A stretch of 64,000 nt of DNA. Origin: Emergencia timonensis. Lineage in GTDB: Bacteria > Bacillota > Clostridia > Peptostreptococcales > Anaerovoracaceae. The first letter of the stretch is position 1. Every line of letters begins with the position of its first letter. A program made the position numbers and the translations under genes. The stretch spans positions 744,001 through 808,000 of the forward strand of contig NZ_FLKM01000008.1 in the NCBI RefSeq assembly GCF_900086585.1. Reading direction: 5' to 3'. The notes under the pieces were generated by a model that worked only from the letters and a program-made list of their open reading frames with translations, was not told the DNA's origin and ran no database searches. This document shows positions 34,461 through 43,706 of this stretch, piece after piece.

Positions 34461-36035
34461 TTAGCCTGCAAGAATGCGCTTAAGCGCCACGGCGATATAT
34501 ATATCAAAGGACATGGGAAATTTGCCGAAATCCATGTTGAGCAGATTTTTAATCCTTGCCAGCCTGTACTGAATCGTGTTGCGGTGCACGTATAGCAGTT
34601 CTGCAGTCTTCTTTACTTCTGCACCTCCATCGAGGAAATAGGTAGTCAGGGTGAGCAACAGATCCTCCTCGGTTTCCCGGATAATTGGCGAAAGCATCTG
34701 CAGATATTTTTCTGTTTCGCCATCCAGAGAACTGATAATGGCTTTGCATCTGCCGGCAAAGTCGATTTCACTTTTATTAAAAAAGGATTTGCGAGGATAA
34801 ATTTTCATCGCTGTCTCGATGTGTTCCGTGTAGCTGATATAAAGCTCTCTGACTTGGGAAGCTGCGTCAACATTGGAGAAGAGTGCGTAGTTCTGCACCG
34901 ACTCAAAACGCTGAATTTCCCGGGCCACTTCTTCCAGCAGAATATGATCTTTTGCCAGATCACTGCTGTAGGAAAAGAGAAAGATGACATAATTGGCGAA
35001 AGAATCGATAATTGCGCTTTTTGCGATATCATAGAACCGCTCGCGCAGATTTCTAATAAACGTGTCTTTCCCTGTCTTTTCGGCAGTTTCTTTATTGAAA
35101 CGCAAAATTGCAAAAGCATCGTATTCGGACAGATCAATCAGATGGTCCTGGCATATGTGCCGGGTTAAGTCCAGGTCGCCTTCGATCAAAGCTGGAATCA
35201 GAGATTCCTTGGCCGTCAGATTCAGATTGTAATTCCAAACGGCCGCAAATAGTTGAATGATTTCCACTACCTGCTCCATAATTACAGTGGTTAATCTGTT
35301 ATTTTTGCTCACGGCTAACAGAGAAAGGCGGGCGCCGTCTTTGTTGGTAAAAGGGTGGCGAAAGTAGCGATAGAGGCGACCATTTTTTTCTGCGGTTCTA
35401 TATTTACCAGCGTGATTGTCGTTAAACTGTGTTAAAACGTCAGAGAAATTTACTGCGTTAGTCTTAGGCCAGTAGGAATACCCAATCAGATTGTCGTCAG
35501 CATCGCAGAGAAAAAAGGAAGCCTTTGCATAGTCGGAGGCCAGGGACAGGGGACTATTTATGGTGCGGTTTGAAGGAGAGAGCTGAGACAAACGTTCCAT
35601 AGTATTGTCCACAAAGAAATTTCTGTTTTTTTTGTCCATAAAAACAGCCTCCATCACTTCACTGATGACGTCGCTGTACCGCAGACCCATATCGGCGCCG
35701 GGCAGGACGATGATCGGAAAGTTCAGCCGGTTGGCCGTTTCTATTAACTTATCGTCAATCCTTTCTAAAATGCGGTCAGCGTAGAACAAGACCAGGCCGA
35801 CTTCGCCGCATTTCTTATATTCTTCCAAAGCCCTGCATTGTGCATCTACATCATCTTTGATCGAGTAGAGGGCGGACAGCAGCAATTCGTTAGAAATAGA
35901 ATAACTGTCGCCAGGAGTGTCGAATTCAACGACAGAAACTGTATTGACAATGCTGTCCAGCCCTTTTTCTCCTGCAATGACGCTGCCCAGGGACAGTGAG
36001 GGCAGCTGCAGACAGTCTTTGATCGTAACGCTCAT
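34461..36035 (-). CDS. PucR family transcriptional regulator
   Basis: The protein has the N-terminal PucR domain (VTIKDCLQLPSLSLGSVIAG, LYSIKDDVDAQCRALEEYKK), a middle CdaR/GGDEF-like region and the C-terminal PucR helix-turn-helix (VKKTAELLYVHRNTIQYRL). I take the ATG ending at 36035 with GGAG 6 bases upstream, giving 524 residues. PucR regulators control purine, hydantoin and other amine or amide catabolism and usually regulate the neighbouring genes. Here the divergent neighbour is an NCS1 permease operon, the likely target. Confidence 0.92.
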   Translation of the reverse strand: MSVTIKDCLQLPSLSLGSVIAGEKGLDSIVNTVSVVEFDTPGDSYSISNELLLSALYSIKDDVDAQCRALEEYKKCGEVGLVLFYADRILERIDDKLIETANRLNFPIIVLPGADMGLRYSDVISEVMEAVFMDKKNRNFFVDNTMERLSQLSPSNRTINSPLSLASDYAKASFFLCDADDNLIGYSYWPKTNAVNFSDVLTQFNDNHAGKYRTAEKNGRLYRYFRHPFTNKDGARLSLLAVSKNNRLTTVIMEQVVEIIQLFAAVWNYNLNLTAKESLIPALIEGDLDLTRHICQDHLIDLSEYDAFAILRFNKETAEKTGKDTFIRNLRERFYDIAKSAIIDSFANYVIFLFSYSSDLAKDHILLEEVAREIQRFESVQNYALFSNVDAASQVRELYISYTEHIETAMKIYPRKSFFNKSEIDFAGRCKAIISSLDGETEKYLQMLSPIIRETEEDLLLTLTTYFLDGGAEVKKTAELLYVHRNTIQYRLARIKNLLNMDFGKFPMSFDIYIAVALKRILAG

Positions 36036-36100
36036 CCATTTCTCCATTTCTTTTTTGTTATTATGGTAACACAGCCCGGCTGGGAAAACAAGGGGGCGAT

Positions 36101-36175
36101 GTGCAGGTGCACAAGATGAAACGGTGGATTTTGATGATGTGTTGAATGACAGGAGAAACTTCACAGTGTTAAAAT
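36101..36175 (+). promoter_or_regulatory. Candidate PucR operator and permease operon promoter
   Basis: TGTGCAGGTGCACA (36101-36114) is a perfect inverted repeat in the divergent gap between the PucR gene and the permease gene. A second palindrome, CAGCCCGGCTG, is at 36073-36083. An extended -10 (TG, then TAAAAT at 36170-36175) lies 50 bases before the permease start, with no clear -35. Confidence 0.5.
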
Positions 36176-36223
36176 ACAGAAAATTTGAAAAGTAATAGTT
36201 ATTGCATCGAGAAGGAGGGAAAA

Positions 36224-37510
36224 ATGGAAAAGAAGAACAATGCAGAAGCCAATGCGCTGACTCCCATCGGGAAAAATGAGCGAAAAAGCTGGATTTCTAT
36301 GGCTTTTGTGCAAGCTGGAATCTGCGTATGCGTACCTTCATTTTTGGAAGGTGCGTTGTTGGCGGAAGCAATGCCGGTATGGCCTGCGATTATTTCTGGT
36401 ACGTTAGGATATGTGATTGTCGTGGTCGTCATGTCAATTTTGGGTATGATGGGCTGTGATTTGGGAATGGCATCGTGTACGCTGACAAAATCCACCTTTG
36501 GTGACAAAGGCGGCCGATATATCGTCAGCTTGATTTTTGCAATCAATCTGATCGGCTGGTTTGGGATACAGAACGGCGTCTGCGGTGAAGCCTTCACCAA
36601 TTTTATGAGCGAGTATGCGGGAATTGAAGTTCCCCTGGTCGTATCGAATATCCTATGGGGGATCATCATGCTGCTGACAGCAGTTTTCGGCATGAGCGCT
36701 TTAGAGAAGCTGGACTATGTGTCTATTCCATTTCTGATCGTAGTCATGGCCTTGGGAACCTACCTGGCAATCAAAGAATACGGCATGTCCGGTATGGGTA
36801 AAGAGGTGACCCAGACGATGAGCTTTTTAGGCGGCGTCGGACTGTCCTTTAACTTTTATGCGGTAGGCACTATCACCGCGGCCGATATTACCAGGTTTCA
36901 GAAGTCGAGAAAAGATACGATCAAATCTGTCGTCTGGGGTGTTTTCCCGATGGGGGTTATCACCTTGGTCCTGGGCGTACTGCTGACCAAGATTGCTGAT
37001 AATTACGATATCAGCATGGTACTGATTGCCGTAGGGATTCCGGTTTTCGGAGTGCTGGCACTGATTTTGTCTACCTGGACCACGAATTCCACCAATGCTT
37101 ACAGTGCAGGACTGGATATCGTCATGGCCTTGGGCGTGCCGGATCACAGAAGACGGGAGGTTACCATCATCGCAGGACTGGTAGGAACCGTTCTCGGCGC
37201 GGTGGGAATTCTCAATCATATCGAAGGCTTTCTAAGCTTCCTGTCCTTCCTGGTCTGCCCGGTGGGCGGGGTCATGATGGCGGACTACTGGATCGTCGGC
37301 AAAGGAAAAGCCGAGAACTGGCATCCTGTCAAAGGATTTAACTGGACGGGGGTAGCTTCCTGGGCCTTGGGGGCAATTATCGCTTACCTGTTCAAAATCG
37401 AGTATTTGGGGATTCTGGCGGGATTCGTCATCTATCTGATCGTTGAAAAATTTGTGCCGTCCCAGTCGAGAGGGGCTGACGGCAGATTGAAAGAGGAGAA
37501 AGCATCATGA
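36224..37510 (+). CDS. NCS1 family cytosine/purine/hydantoin-type permease
   Basis: ATG at 36224 follows GAAGGAGGGA by 4 bases. The 428-residue product has about 12 membrane helices and NCS1/CodB-like features: GKNERKSWISMAFVQAGI near the N-terminus, LVGTVLGAVGILNHIEGFLS, and the late FLVCPVGGVMMADYWIV motif typical of the family. Substrates of NCS1 include cytosine, allantoin, purines and hydantoins. The PucR neighbour and downstream DUF917 and M20 genes point to a cyclic amide, but the actual substrate is unknown. It overlaps the DUF917 gene by four bases. Confidence 0.9.
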   Translation: MEKKNNAEANALTPIGKNERKSWISMAFVQAGICVCVPSFLEGALLAEAMPVWPAIISGTLGYVIVVVVMSILGMMGCDLGMASCTLTKSTFGDKGGRYIVSLIFAINLIGWFGIQNGVCGEAFTNFMSEYAGIEVPLVVSNILWGIIMLLTAVFGMSALEKLDYVSIPFLIVVMALGTYLAIKEYGMSGMGKEVTQTMSFLGGVGLSFNFYAVGTITAADITRFQKSRKDTIKSVVWGVFPMGVITLVLGVLLTKIADNYDISMVLIAVGIPVFGVLALILSTWTTNSTNAYSAGLDIVMALGVPDHRRREVTIIAGLVGTVLGAVGILNHIEGFLSFLSFLVCPVGGVMMADYWIVGKGKAENWHPVKGFNWTGVASWALGAIIAYLFKIEYLGILAGFVIYLIVEKFVPSQSRGADGRLKEEKAS

Positions 37511-38616
37511 AAACATTAACGAAACAAAACATTATCGACATTCTTTACGGCTGCACCGTTTTAGGGACAGGCGGCGGCGGAAATCTGGAAGAGGGTCTTG
37601 CTATGATGGAGCAGGATTTCCAGGAAGGTAGGCAGCTGCGCCTTGCAGATCTGGATGAACTGCCAGATGACGCTTATATTGCCACTCCTTACGGCTGCGG
37701 CGCGCCGCCTGCCTTAGACGCAGAGGAAGATGAAAAATACAAGAGACTTCCTCATCTGGACTATCCGGCATCGATATTGGCCTTCAGAAGCTTGGAAGAG
37801 CACTTCGGAGAAAAATTCTTTGCTGTCTCCTCCACAGAGCTGGGCGGCGCAAACACGGCAGAAGCTTTACATACAGCGTGTCAGTTGGATCTGCCTCTGA
37901 TGGACGCAGACCCGGCAGGAAGATCGGTGCCGGAACTGCAGCATTCCACTTATTTTGTCAAGAACAAGCCGATTACGCCTATGGCAGTAGCTACCGACTA
38001 CGGCGATGTGGTAATTTTAAAAGACGCCGTGGACGATTTCAGAGCAGAGGAAATTACAAGAGCCATCGCAGTAGTCAGCAATTCGATGGTAGGTGTGGCT
38101 GACCACCCGATGAAGGGCAAGGACTATAAAGAGTCCATCATTCCGGGCGCCATCAGTTACGCCATGAAAATTGGAGAGATACTCAGAGAGGAACGTGAAG
38201 CAGGCAGAAGTGGAGAAGCGGTGGCAAAGGCCATCACAGAGGCCATGAACGGCAAATTCCTGTTCAAAGGAAGTGTGGAAAAAACCCCTTGGGAGCAGAG
38301 AGACGGCTTTAACTATGGGGAAATCTATCTCAGCGGAAAAGACGATTACGACGGCGAAGCGTATAAAATTTGCTTTAAAAACGAAAATATTATATCATAT
38401 AAGAATGACGAGGTGGACGTAGTGGTTCCCGATTTGATCTGCATGGTAGATCAGGACGGCAAGCCGCTGACGACGCCAAACTTTGAAGAGGGTATGGAAC
38501 TGAACATCTTTGCACTGCCGGCGCCGGAAATCTGGACCACAGAGGCAGGTCTTGCATGTTTCGGCCCAAAACACTTTGGACTGGAGGTTCCGTATATCCC
38601 TTTTAGTGAAAAATAG
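37507..38616 (+). CDS. DUF917 family protein (thiohydantoin desulfurase/hydantoinase-related)
   Basis: The 369-residue product shows the DUF917 features: the N-terminal CTVLGTGGGGNLEEG, ATPYGCGAPPA, SSTELGGANTAEALH and the DADPAGRSVPELQ core. DUF917 members are related to the hydantoinase/oxoprolinase group and include an S-methyl thiohydantoin desulfurase from ergothioneine breakdown. The start overlaps the permease stop as ATGA. Co-transcription with an NCS1 permease and an M20 peptidase suggests a role in breaking down an imported hydantoin-like ring, an inference from context. Confidence 0.88.
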   Translation: MKTLTKQNIIDILYGCTVLGTGGGGNLEEGLAMMEQDFQEGRQLRLADLDELPDDAYIATPYGCGAPPALDAEEDEKYKRLPHLDYPASILAFRSLEEHFGEKFFAVSSTELGGANTAEALHTACQLDLPLMDADPAGRSVPELQHSTYFVKNKPITPMAVATDYGDVVILKDAVDDFRAEEITRAIAVVSNSMVGVADHPMKGKDYKESIIPGAISYAMKIGEILREEREAGRSGEAVAKAITEAMNGKFLFKGSVEKTPWEQRDGFNYGEIYLSGKDDYDGEAYKICFKNENIISYKNDEVDVVVPDLICMVDQDGKPLTTPNFEEGMELNIFALPAPEIWTTEAGLACFGPKHFGLEVPYIPFSEK

Positions 38617-38625
38617 AGGTGTAAT

Positions 38626-39885
38626 ATGGCTTATATCAAAGAAGACAACATGCTGCAGGATCTGAAAGGACTGGTTTCCATTGAGAGCGTCAGTGGGCAG
38701 CCAGAAGGGGAACTGCCTTTCGGCGAAGGACCCCATCTTGCGCTGGAATACTGTTTGGATCTATGCAGCAAATTGGGATTCCGCACAGGACGATGTGAAA
38801 ACTACATGGGTTATGCTGAAATCGGCGAAGGCGACAAGCTGATGGGGATTTTAGTCCACCTGGACGTGGTCCCCGCCGGTCCCGGCTGGACGGTGGAACC
38901 TTTTGATGCCACGATCAAAGGAGATCGTATCTACGGACGCGGTGTGATCGACGACAAAGGCCCTGCCATTGCGGCGATTTATGCGATGAAGGAACTTGCA
39001 GACAGCGGAAAACCTTTGGGTAAACGAGTGCGGATTATCTTCGGCTGTTCCGAGGAGACGGGTGAGTGGAAGGATATGGAGTACTACAAGGCACATGAGG
39101 AGCTGCCTGATTTCGGGTTTACGCCTGACGCTGACTTTCCGCTGATCTACGCAGAAAAAGGAATTCTGGATTTAATCCTGCGGATGCCGAAGGCGCAATC
39201 TGATCTCGTATCCGCGGAAGGCGGTGAAGCGCCCAACATGGTGGCCGGCAAATGCGAGGCTGTCTATTTGGACGAGGACGGCATGGAGCACGCTTTGATG
39301 AGAGAAGGAAAGTCTGCCCACGGCAGCATGCCTTGGCTGGGTGAAAACGCCATCGGCCTGGTGATGAAAGAGATGAAGGGCAGATTTGCAGAATTTTACA
39401 ACGAGACAATCGGCCAAACCTACGACGGTTCGCTGCTGAACTGTAAACTGTCCGATGAACAGAGCGGCGATATCACCATCAACCCCGGCGTAATCAAAAT
39501 GGACGAGGACTGGGTTTACCTGGCCCTGGATATCCGCTATCCGATCAGCTTTACGGAAGAAGAAGTCACCAGGCGCATTACTGAGCGAGTGGAGCCATAT
39601 GGGGTAGAAGTCCATGTGGCGGGCGGTGAACGATCCGTCTTCCTCGACAAAGACAGTGAATTTATTCAGGGACTGTTGGCTGCATATCGCGAAATTACAA
39701 ATGACGACAGCGAGCCGATGGTCATGGGCGGCGGCACTTATGCCAGAGCCATGGATAACATCGTCGCATTCGGACCGGTTTTCCCTGGCAGGGAGTGCAC
39801 GGAGCACCAGCCGGACGAGTATATTTTGATCGAGGACCTTTATAAGGCGAGAGAAATCTATCGATTGGCCATCGAGAGAGCTTAG
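38626..39885 (+). CDS. M20 family metallopeptidase (PepV/Sapep-like dipeptidase)
   Basis: The 419-residue product carries the M20 metal site: the His/Asp motif LVHLDVVPAGPGW, GRGVIDDKGP, the catalytic Glu pair in GCSEETGEW, and a late ECTEHQPDEYI. The dimerisation-lid insertion is present. The closest type is the Sapep/PepV dipeptidases, but M20 enzymes also hydrolyse N-carbamoyl and N-acyl amino acids. That fits its position as the third gene after the permease and DUF917 genes, where a ring-opened amide would be the substrate. Confidence 0.9.
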   Translation: MAYIKEDNMLQDLKGLVSIESVSGQPEGELPFGEGPHLALEYCLDLCSKLGFRTGRCENYMGYAEIGEGDKLMGILVHLDVVPAGPGWTVEPFDATIKGDRIYGRGVIDDKGPAIAAIYAMKELADSGKPLGKRVRIIFGCSEETGEWKDMEYYKAHEELPDFGFTPDADFPLIYAEKGILDLILRMPKAQSDLVSAEGGEAPNMVAGKCEAVYLDEDGMEHALMREGKSAHGSMPWLGENAIGLVMKEMKGRFAEFYNETIGQTYDGSLLNCKLSDEQSGDITINPGVIKMDEDWVYLALDIRYPISFTEEEVTRRITERVEPYGVEVHVAGGERSVFLDKDSEFIQGLLAAYREITNDDSEPMVMGGGTYARAMDNIVAFGPVFPGRECTEHQPDEYILIEDLYKAREIYRLAIERA

Positions 39886-39955
39886 GGACTAGCGGGCGTT
39901 TACTTTTTCTTGTCCGGGGTATCATATATCTATCACAACGCAGGAGGAAATTTTC

Positions 39956-40216
39956 ATGAAGAACGTTTTGATGATGATCCTGGAAAGCTGCCCCTATTGC
40001 CAGCAGGCATTGGAGATGATGGACCAGCTGAAGGAAACACACCCGGAATACAAGGATGTAGAAGTGCGCATCGCTGACGAAGAGCAGGAAAGCGCTCTGG
40101 CTGATACGCTGGACTACTATTACGTACCGACCTACTATGTGGATGGAAAGAAAATTCACGAAGGAGTTCCGACTTTGGAAAAGGTACAGGCCGTTTACGA
40201 AGAAGCACTAAAATAA
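39956..40216 (+). CDS. Glutaredoxin/thioredoxin-like protein
   Basis: The 86-residue product has a single redox motif CPYC near the N-terminus (LESCPYCQQALEMM) and the cis-Pro segment YYVPTYYVDGKKI of the thioredoxin fold. CPYC is the glutaredoxin active site. AGGAGG precedes the ATG by 7 bases. It lies 70 bases after the M20 gene and has its own terminator, so it could be the last gene of that operon or separate. Confidence 0.9.
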   Translation: MKNVLMMILESCPYCQQALEMMDQLKETHPEYKDVEVRIADEEQESALADTLDYYYVPTYYVDGKKIHEGVPTLEKVQAVYEEALK

Positions 40217-40239
40217 AAGGAGCTGCAAAGGCTCCTTTT
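40215..40239 (+). terminator. Intrinsic terminator after the glutaredoxin-like gene
   Basis: AAAAGGAGC (40215-40223) pairs with GCTCCTTTT (40231-40239). The converging NYN gene ends 30 bases further on, so it may act both ways. Confidence 0.85.
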
Positions 40240-40269
40240 CTATTTGTCTTAGGCTGCTTGTCTGGACTG

Positions 40270-41670
40270 CTATTTCCAGGAATTCAGTTCCACATGTACA
40301 TCGCCGTTGTCATCAATGGCGAGGCGCATGGACTTGATGTATTTATCGTAAAATTGCTTTTTTTCCTCTTCGGATAAGGTTACTCTGGTGGCCTGCAGAA
40401 TATGGCTCATCAGGTCTTTTACATTGAACTTTACTGTGAAATCCAAATATTTTCGCGTCTCTAGTACCAAGGCGTTGATGATAATTTCCTCATTATCACC
40501 TGAATAGAAATCATCGAGGAAACAATAAAAAATTCCAGAAGTCGCCAGGGCGGTTTTCATATCCGGACCGCATTTTTCCCGTTCGATCATAACTAGAAAA
40601 TGAGCGTCTGGCAGGGCAGAAATCAACCCCCAATAGTCTGAATCACTGGAAACGATGATAAAAGAATCTGTATTGTTCTGATAAAACTCTTTGCAGGCAT
40701 CGGCGGTGAGACGGATGTCCACCAATGATTTATTCTGTTTGATTCGTTCGATGACGATGTGCTCAATGGGTACGTGGACATACTGCTTTAGAATGGCCCA
40801 GGCGTCAGTAGTATGTACGTCGTCAAAGAGAACGACGCGGGCAATTTTTTCTAATATATCTGTTTCCAGGTGGTTAAAGACGGCGCACAATTTATAAGGG
40901 TCGGAGTTCTCACAGTCCACGACGACCACGGTGCGGCCGCTGTCTTCGAGGAATTGATAGATATTGTCCTTGGTGCGGCTGCCGGCGTCAGATACTTTGC
41001 TGAAGTCTTCAAATTTATCAAAATTCCATTCATATAATAAAGTTACGAATTTTTTGTCGTTATATAGAATATTTCCTTGATCTGTCGGTGGCCAGTTCAT
41101 ATACATGCGGTAGGGATAAAAGTTTTTATTCATATAATACAGGTTGGCGGCAACTTTAGTGCCTTCTTCGGTCAATCCGTTGGGCATGATGAAGATTTCC
41201 CTCAAATACTGCCAGTTGAGCCACATTGGGAAAAAATCTTTACAGTTGTTGATTCTGTCCATGATCAGACGGTTAATATCAATGATGTAGTGTACCAACT
41301 TGCTGTGTGTCTTGACAATGTGAATGTGATCCTGTTCTAGCTGCGTGATTGCATCGATGGGTATCAGCTCAGGCATAGACATCAGACCTTTGTATTCAAA
41401 GGTCATTTTTTCGTTAATATAACCGAAATTTCTTTCTATGGCCGTTCTCAGCATACATAAGTTGCGTATGATGCGGGCGCTTTTCTCTTTCTCTAATCTT
41501 TCGTATACCTCTGGCCTTGGCGAACCGAATTCGTTCTGAAATATCTTCTCCGGTACGCCAAGAAGATAGGCGACAGTGGATACGATGGTATAGGTGTTTT
41601 TAAAATAGATATCGGTAGTCGTCTCGCTTTGACTCTGTAAAATGCTGGCTTCGTTCAAATCTCTGTTCAT
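40270..41670 (-). CDS. NYN (PIN-like) domain protein
   Basis: The C-terminal half holds a PIN-like NYN nuclease fold: TVVVVDCENSDPYKL (first acidic cluster), QNKSLVDIRLTADACKEFY and FIIVSSDSDYWGLISAL (second and third acidic residues). The N-terminal 200 residues are helical and of no known family, with FKNTYTIVSTVAYLLGVPEK. NYN proteins are RNases or RNA-binding proteins, so an RNA-processing role is possible. It is 466 residues and stands alone, with an AT-rich upstream region and AAGGAGGG before the ATG. Confidence 0.82.
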   Translation of the reverse strand: MNRDLNEASILQSQSETTTDIYFKNTYTIVSTVAYLLGVPEKIFQNEFGSPRPEVYERLEKEKSARIIRNLCMLRTAIERNFGYINEKMTFEYKGLMSMPELIPIDAITQLEQDHIHIVKTHSKLVHYIIDINRLIMDRINNCKDFFPMWLNWQYLREIFIMPNGLTEEGTKVAANLYYMNKNFYPYRMYMNWPPTDQGNILYNDKKFVTLLYEWNFDKFEDFSKVSDAGSRTKDNIYQFLEDSGRTVVVVDCENSDPYKLCAVFNHLETDILEKIARVVLFDDVHTTDAWAILKQYVHVPIEHIVIERIKQNKSLVDIRLTADACKEFYQNNTDSFIIVSSDSDYWGLISALPDAHFLVMIEREKCGPDMKTALATSGIFYCFLDDFYSGDNEEIIINALVLETRKYLDFTVKFNVKDLMSHILQATRVTLSEEEKKQFYDKYIKSMRLAIDDNGDVHVELNSWK

Positions 41671-41885
41671 TCTTTCCCTCCTTATATTATAGTTTTTAAA
41701 GTTTATCTTCTCGATATTACAGTACAGATGAAATATATTATAGTGATAATGTAATATTGCAATTTATTATAACATACTTCCACCACTTTTCTGTGAAAAA
41801 TATGGCAAATTGACCTAAAATTCTGCTGCTGTGATAAAAATTTACGTGAGAGACGATGGAAAAGAAATTACAGAGAAAAGAGTAT

Positions 41886-41914
41886 TAAAAAACCGGCGCC
41901 TTGGCGTCGGTTTT
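41886..41914 (-). terminator. Terminator at the end of the van cluster
   Basis: AAAACCGGCG (41889-41898) pairs with CGTCGGTTTT (41905-41914), with a six-base T-run on the minus strand. It overlaps the vanXY stop codon, so the transcript ends there and no vanT gene follows. Confidence 0.88.
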
Positions 41915-42656
41915 ATTCCCAGACAGTCACGATACAGCCGTCTATGTTGTTTCCTGAAACTTCCACAATGGCGTTGTCGGATACCTGCATTTCTGAGACT
42001 GCTTCATTGGCGTAAGAAATCTGAATCTGCCGCGCTCCGCATCGCAGCTTCAATGCCTTTGCTCCTGCAGGAAACGCTTTGAGATATTCGATATATTCCT
42101 CCAGGCACAAACCCAAGTTTTCCATGACTTCGGAGTGAGGATAACCCACATATCTAAAGTGCCAAGGCTCGCAGGCAATGCGAGTGACGGTCTCTTTTTC
42201 CCTTGTATAACGTTGAATGAAACCGTACTTGGAGGCCAGCTTGCGAAACTCGGCGCATATTCCCTTGTTAGGAAAATCCGGACAGATAAAATCTATGTAA
42301 TCGGCCTTTTCTCCTAAATCAATGGCCAGCCCGCTCTGGTGTTCGCTGCAGCCGGGCTTTGCGACAAACTTCTCTGTGAATTCTGTCCCATTCTCCGTCA
42401 GAGAGTCTCTGTAGATTTCTTCTTGTTCTGCCAGCGGGCGGTAACCGCTGACGGGAACAATGCTGTCAGCGGCGTCAATAGTCTTTAAAATCTGCCGGAG
42501 GCAGGCGGAGGCTTTGATGTGCAGCAGAACCGATGGAAACTGATCTAAAATCGGAACACAGGGCGGCTTCTCATCATTCTGCAGAGGCCAGAGTCCGTTG
42601 ACCAGGATCAGATTTCCTTTATATTTATCCCCTTTTGAAAATTTAATGGTTCTCAT
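41913..42656 (-). CDS. vanXY: D,D-dipeptidase/D,D-carboxypeptidase VanXY type
   Basis: VanXY enzymes remove D-Ala-D-Ala and terminal D-Ala so that only D-Ala-D-Ser precursors remain. The M15 zinc motifs are intact: SEHQSGLAIDLG (His and Asp) and EPWHFRYVG (Glu and His). The SGYRPLAEQEEIY substrate segment is also present. The 247 residues match VanXY of the VanG, C and E types. It lies 2 bases after vanG. A C-terminal extension of about 60 residues (from LKAFPAGAKALKLRCG) is beta-rich and not part of the core. Confidence 0.9.
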   Translation of the reverse strand: MRTIKFSKGDKYKGNLILVNGLWPLQNDEKPPCVPILDQFPSVLLHIKASACLRQILKTIDAADSIVPVSGYRPLAEQEEIYRDSLTENGTEFTEKFVAKPGCSEHQSGLAIDLGEKADYIDFICPDFPNKGICAEFRKLASKYGFIQRYTREKETVTRIACEPWHFRYVGYPHSEVMENLGLCLEEYIEYLKAFPAGAKALKLRCGARQIQISYANEAVSEMQVSDNAIVEVSGNNIDGCIVTVWE

Positions 42657-42658
42657 AG

Positions 42659-43702
42659 TTATATCTCCAGACTGATTAGTTTTTCTACTATGGCAGCATA
42701 ATCCAAACCGACGCCCTGCAGCATGCTAGGATAGCGGCTGCAATCCGTGCAGCCAGGTATGGTGTTGACTTCGTTGAACACAATCTCCCCTGACGGTGTT
42801 AGAAACATGTCAACCCGGGCAAAACCGCTGCAGTCCAACGCTCTGTAGATCTTTGCAGCTGCCTTGCGAACGCGTTCTTCCGTATCAGCATCGATTCGAG
42901 CAGGCATGTGGATCTTCGCTGTCCTCTGTGTGTATTTTTCTTTGTAGTCGAAGAAGCCGTGAGACAATTCGATTTCATCAACTCTGCCGAGGATCAATTC
43001 GTCGTTGCCTAGAACGGCGCAGCCCACCTCAAAGCCTTCGATGTTTTCCTCCACGATGATTTCGCTGTCGTAGCGGAACGCCAAATCTACAGCATCGGCC
43101 AATTGTGCTTTTTCTGTAATTTTACTGATACCGAAAGAGGAACCAGCACGCAGCGGTTTTACAAAGAGAGGATAAGTCAAGGATTTTGTTTCTTCGTACA
43201 GTCTTTCCGCGGTCGGCTTGCGGTCAAAGAAAGCTGCCTTCGGAACCTGGATGCCTGCCAGACTGACAATTTGATGTGCGCGGTACTTATCCATACAAAG
43301 GGCAGATGAAAGAGCCCCGCAGCCTATGATGGGAACTCCGGCCATTTCGGCTAATCCCTGTACGCTGCCGTCTTCGCCGTTCTTTCCGTGGAGTACAGGG
43401 AAGACCGCATCAACATAGGTAAAGGAAAGCCCTTTTTCCGTCAGTTCTCCTATTCCATGAACAGAGCGGTCAGGAGAAAGAAAAGCTGGTGTGCACTGCC
43501 TGCGGTTTTGATGCCAGGTGTCCGCTAAAATATTTTCATAGTCTCCATTGTAGCGCAGCCACTGGCCGTCTTTGGTAATCCCCATAGCCAGTATATTGTA
43601 TTTATCTGCATTGATGTGGGTCAGTACGGCATAAGCCGACTTCAGCGAAATTGGATATTCAGGAGAACAGCCTCCAAACAAAACTAAGATATTCTTTTTC
43701 AT
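42659..43702 (-). CDS. vanG: D-alanine--D-serine ligase, VanG type
   Basis: The enzyme makes D-Ala-D-Ser, which lowers vancomycin affinity of cell-wall precursors. The N-terminal SPEYPISLKSA is of the kind found in VanC/E/G ligases. Long stretches match VanG closely from memory: VFPVLHGKNGEDGSVQGLAE, FVKPLRAGSSFGISK, and the specificity-loop region GRVDEIELSHGFFDYKEKY; NEVNTIPGC closes the ATP site. The length (347) agrees with VanG (349). The housekeeping ddl is 7 kb away at 50933, and the two differ clearly in these motifs. Confidence 0.93.
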   Translation of the reverse strand: MKKNILVLFGGCSPEYPISLKSAYAVLTHINADKYNILAMGITKDGQWLRYNGDYENILADTWHQNRRQCTPAFLSPDRSVHGIGELTEKGLSFTYVDAVFPVLHGKNGEDGSVQGLAEMAGVPIIGCGALSSALCMDKYRAHQIVSLAGIQVPKAAFFDRKPTAERLYEETKSLTYPLFVKPLRAGSSFGISKITEKAQLADAVDLAFRYDSEIIVEENIEGFEVGCAVLGNDELILGRVDEIELSHGFFDYKEKYTQRTAKIHMPARIDADTEERVRKAAAKIYRALDCSGFARVDMFLTPSGEIVFNEVNTIPGCTDCSRYPSMLQGVGLDYAAIVEKLISLEI

Positions 43703-43706
43703 ATAA

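Noticed and set aside
41831..42082. A plus-strand frame starting with an attractive IKIYVRDDGKEITEKRVLK stretch
   Set aside because: It has no ribosome binding site and runs through the van terminator and antisense to vanXY.
42659..43702. Housekeeping D-Ala-D-Ala ligase
   Set aside because: The SPEYPISL start and the EIELSHGFFDY specificity loop match D-Ala-D-Ser ligases of the VanG group, and an ordinary ddl is present at 50933.
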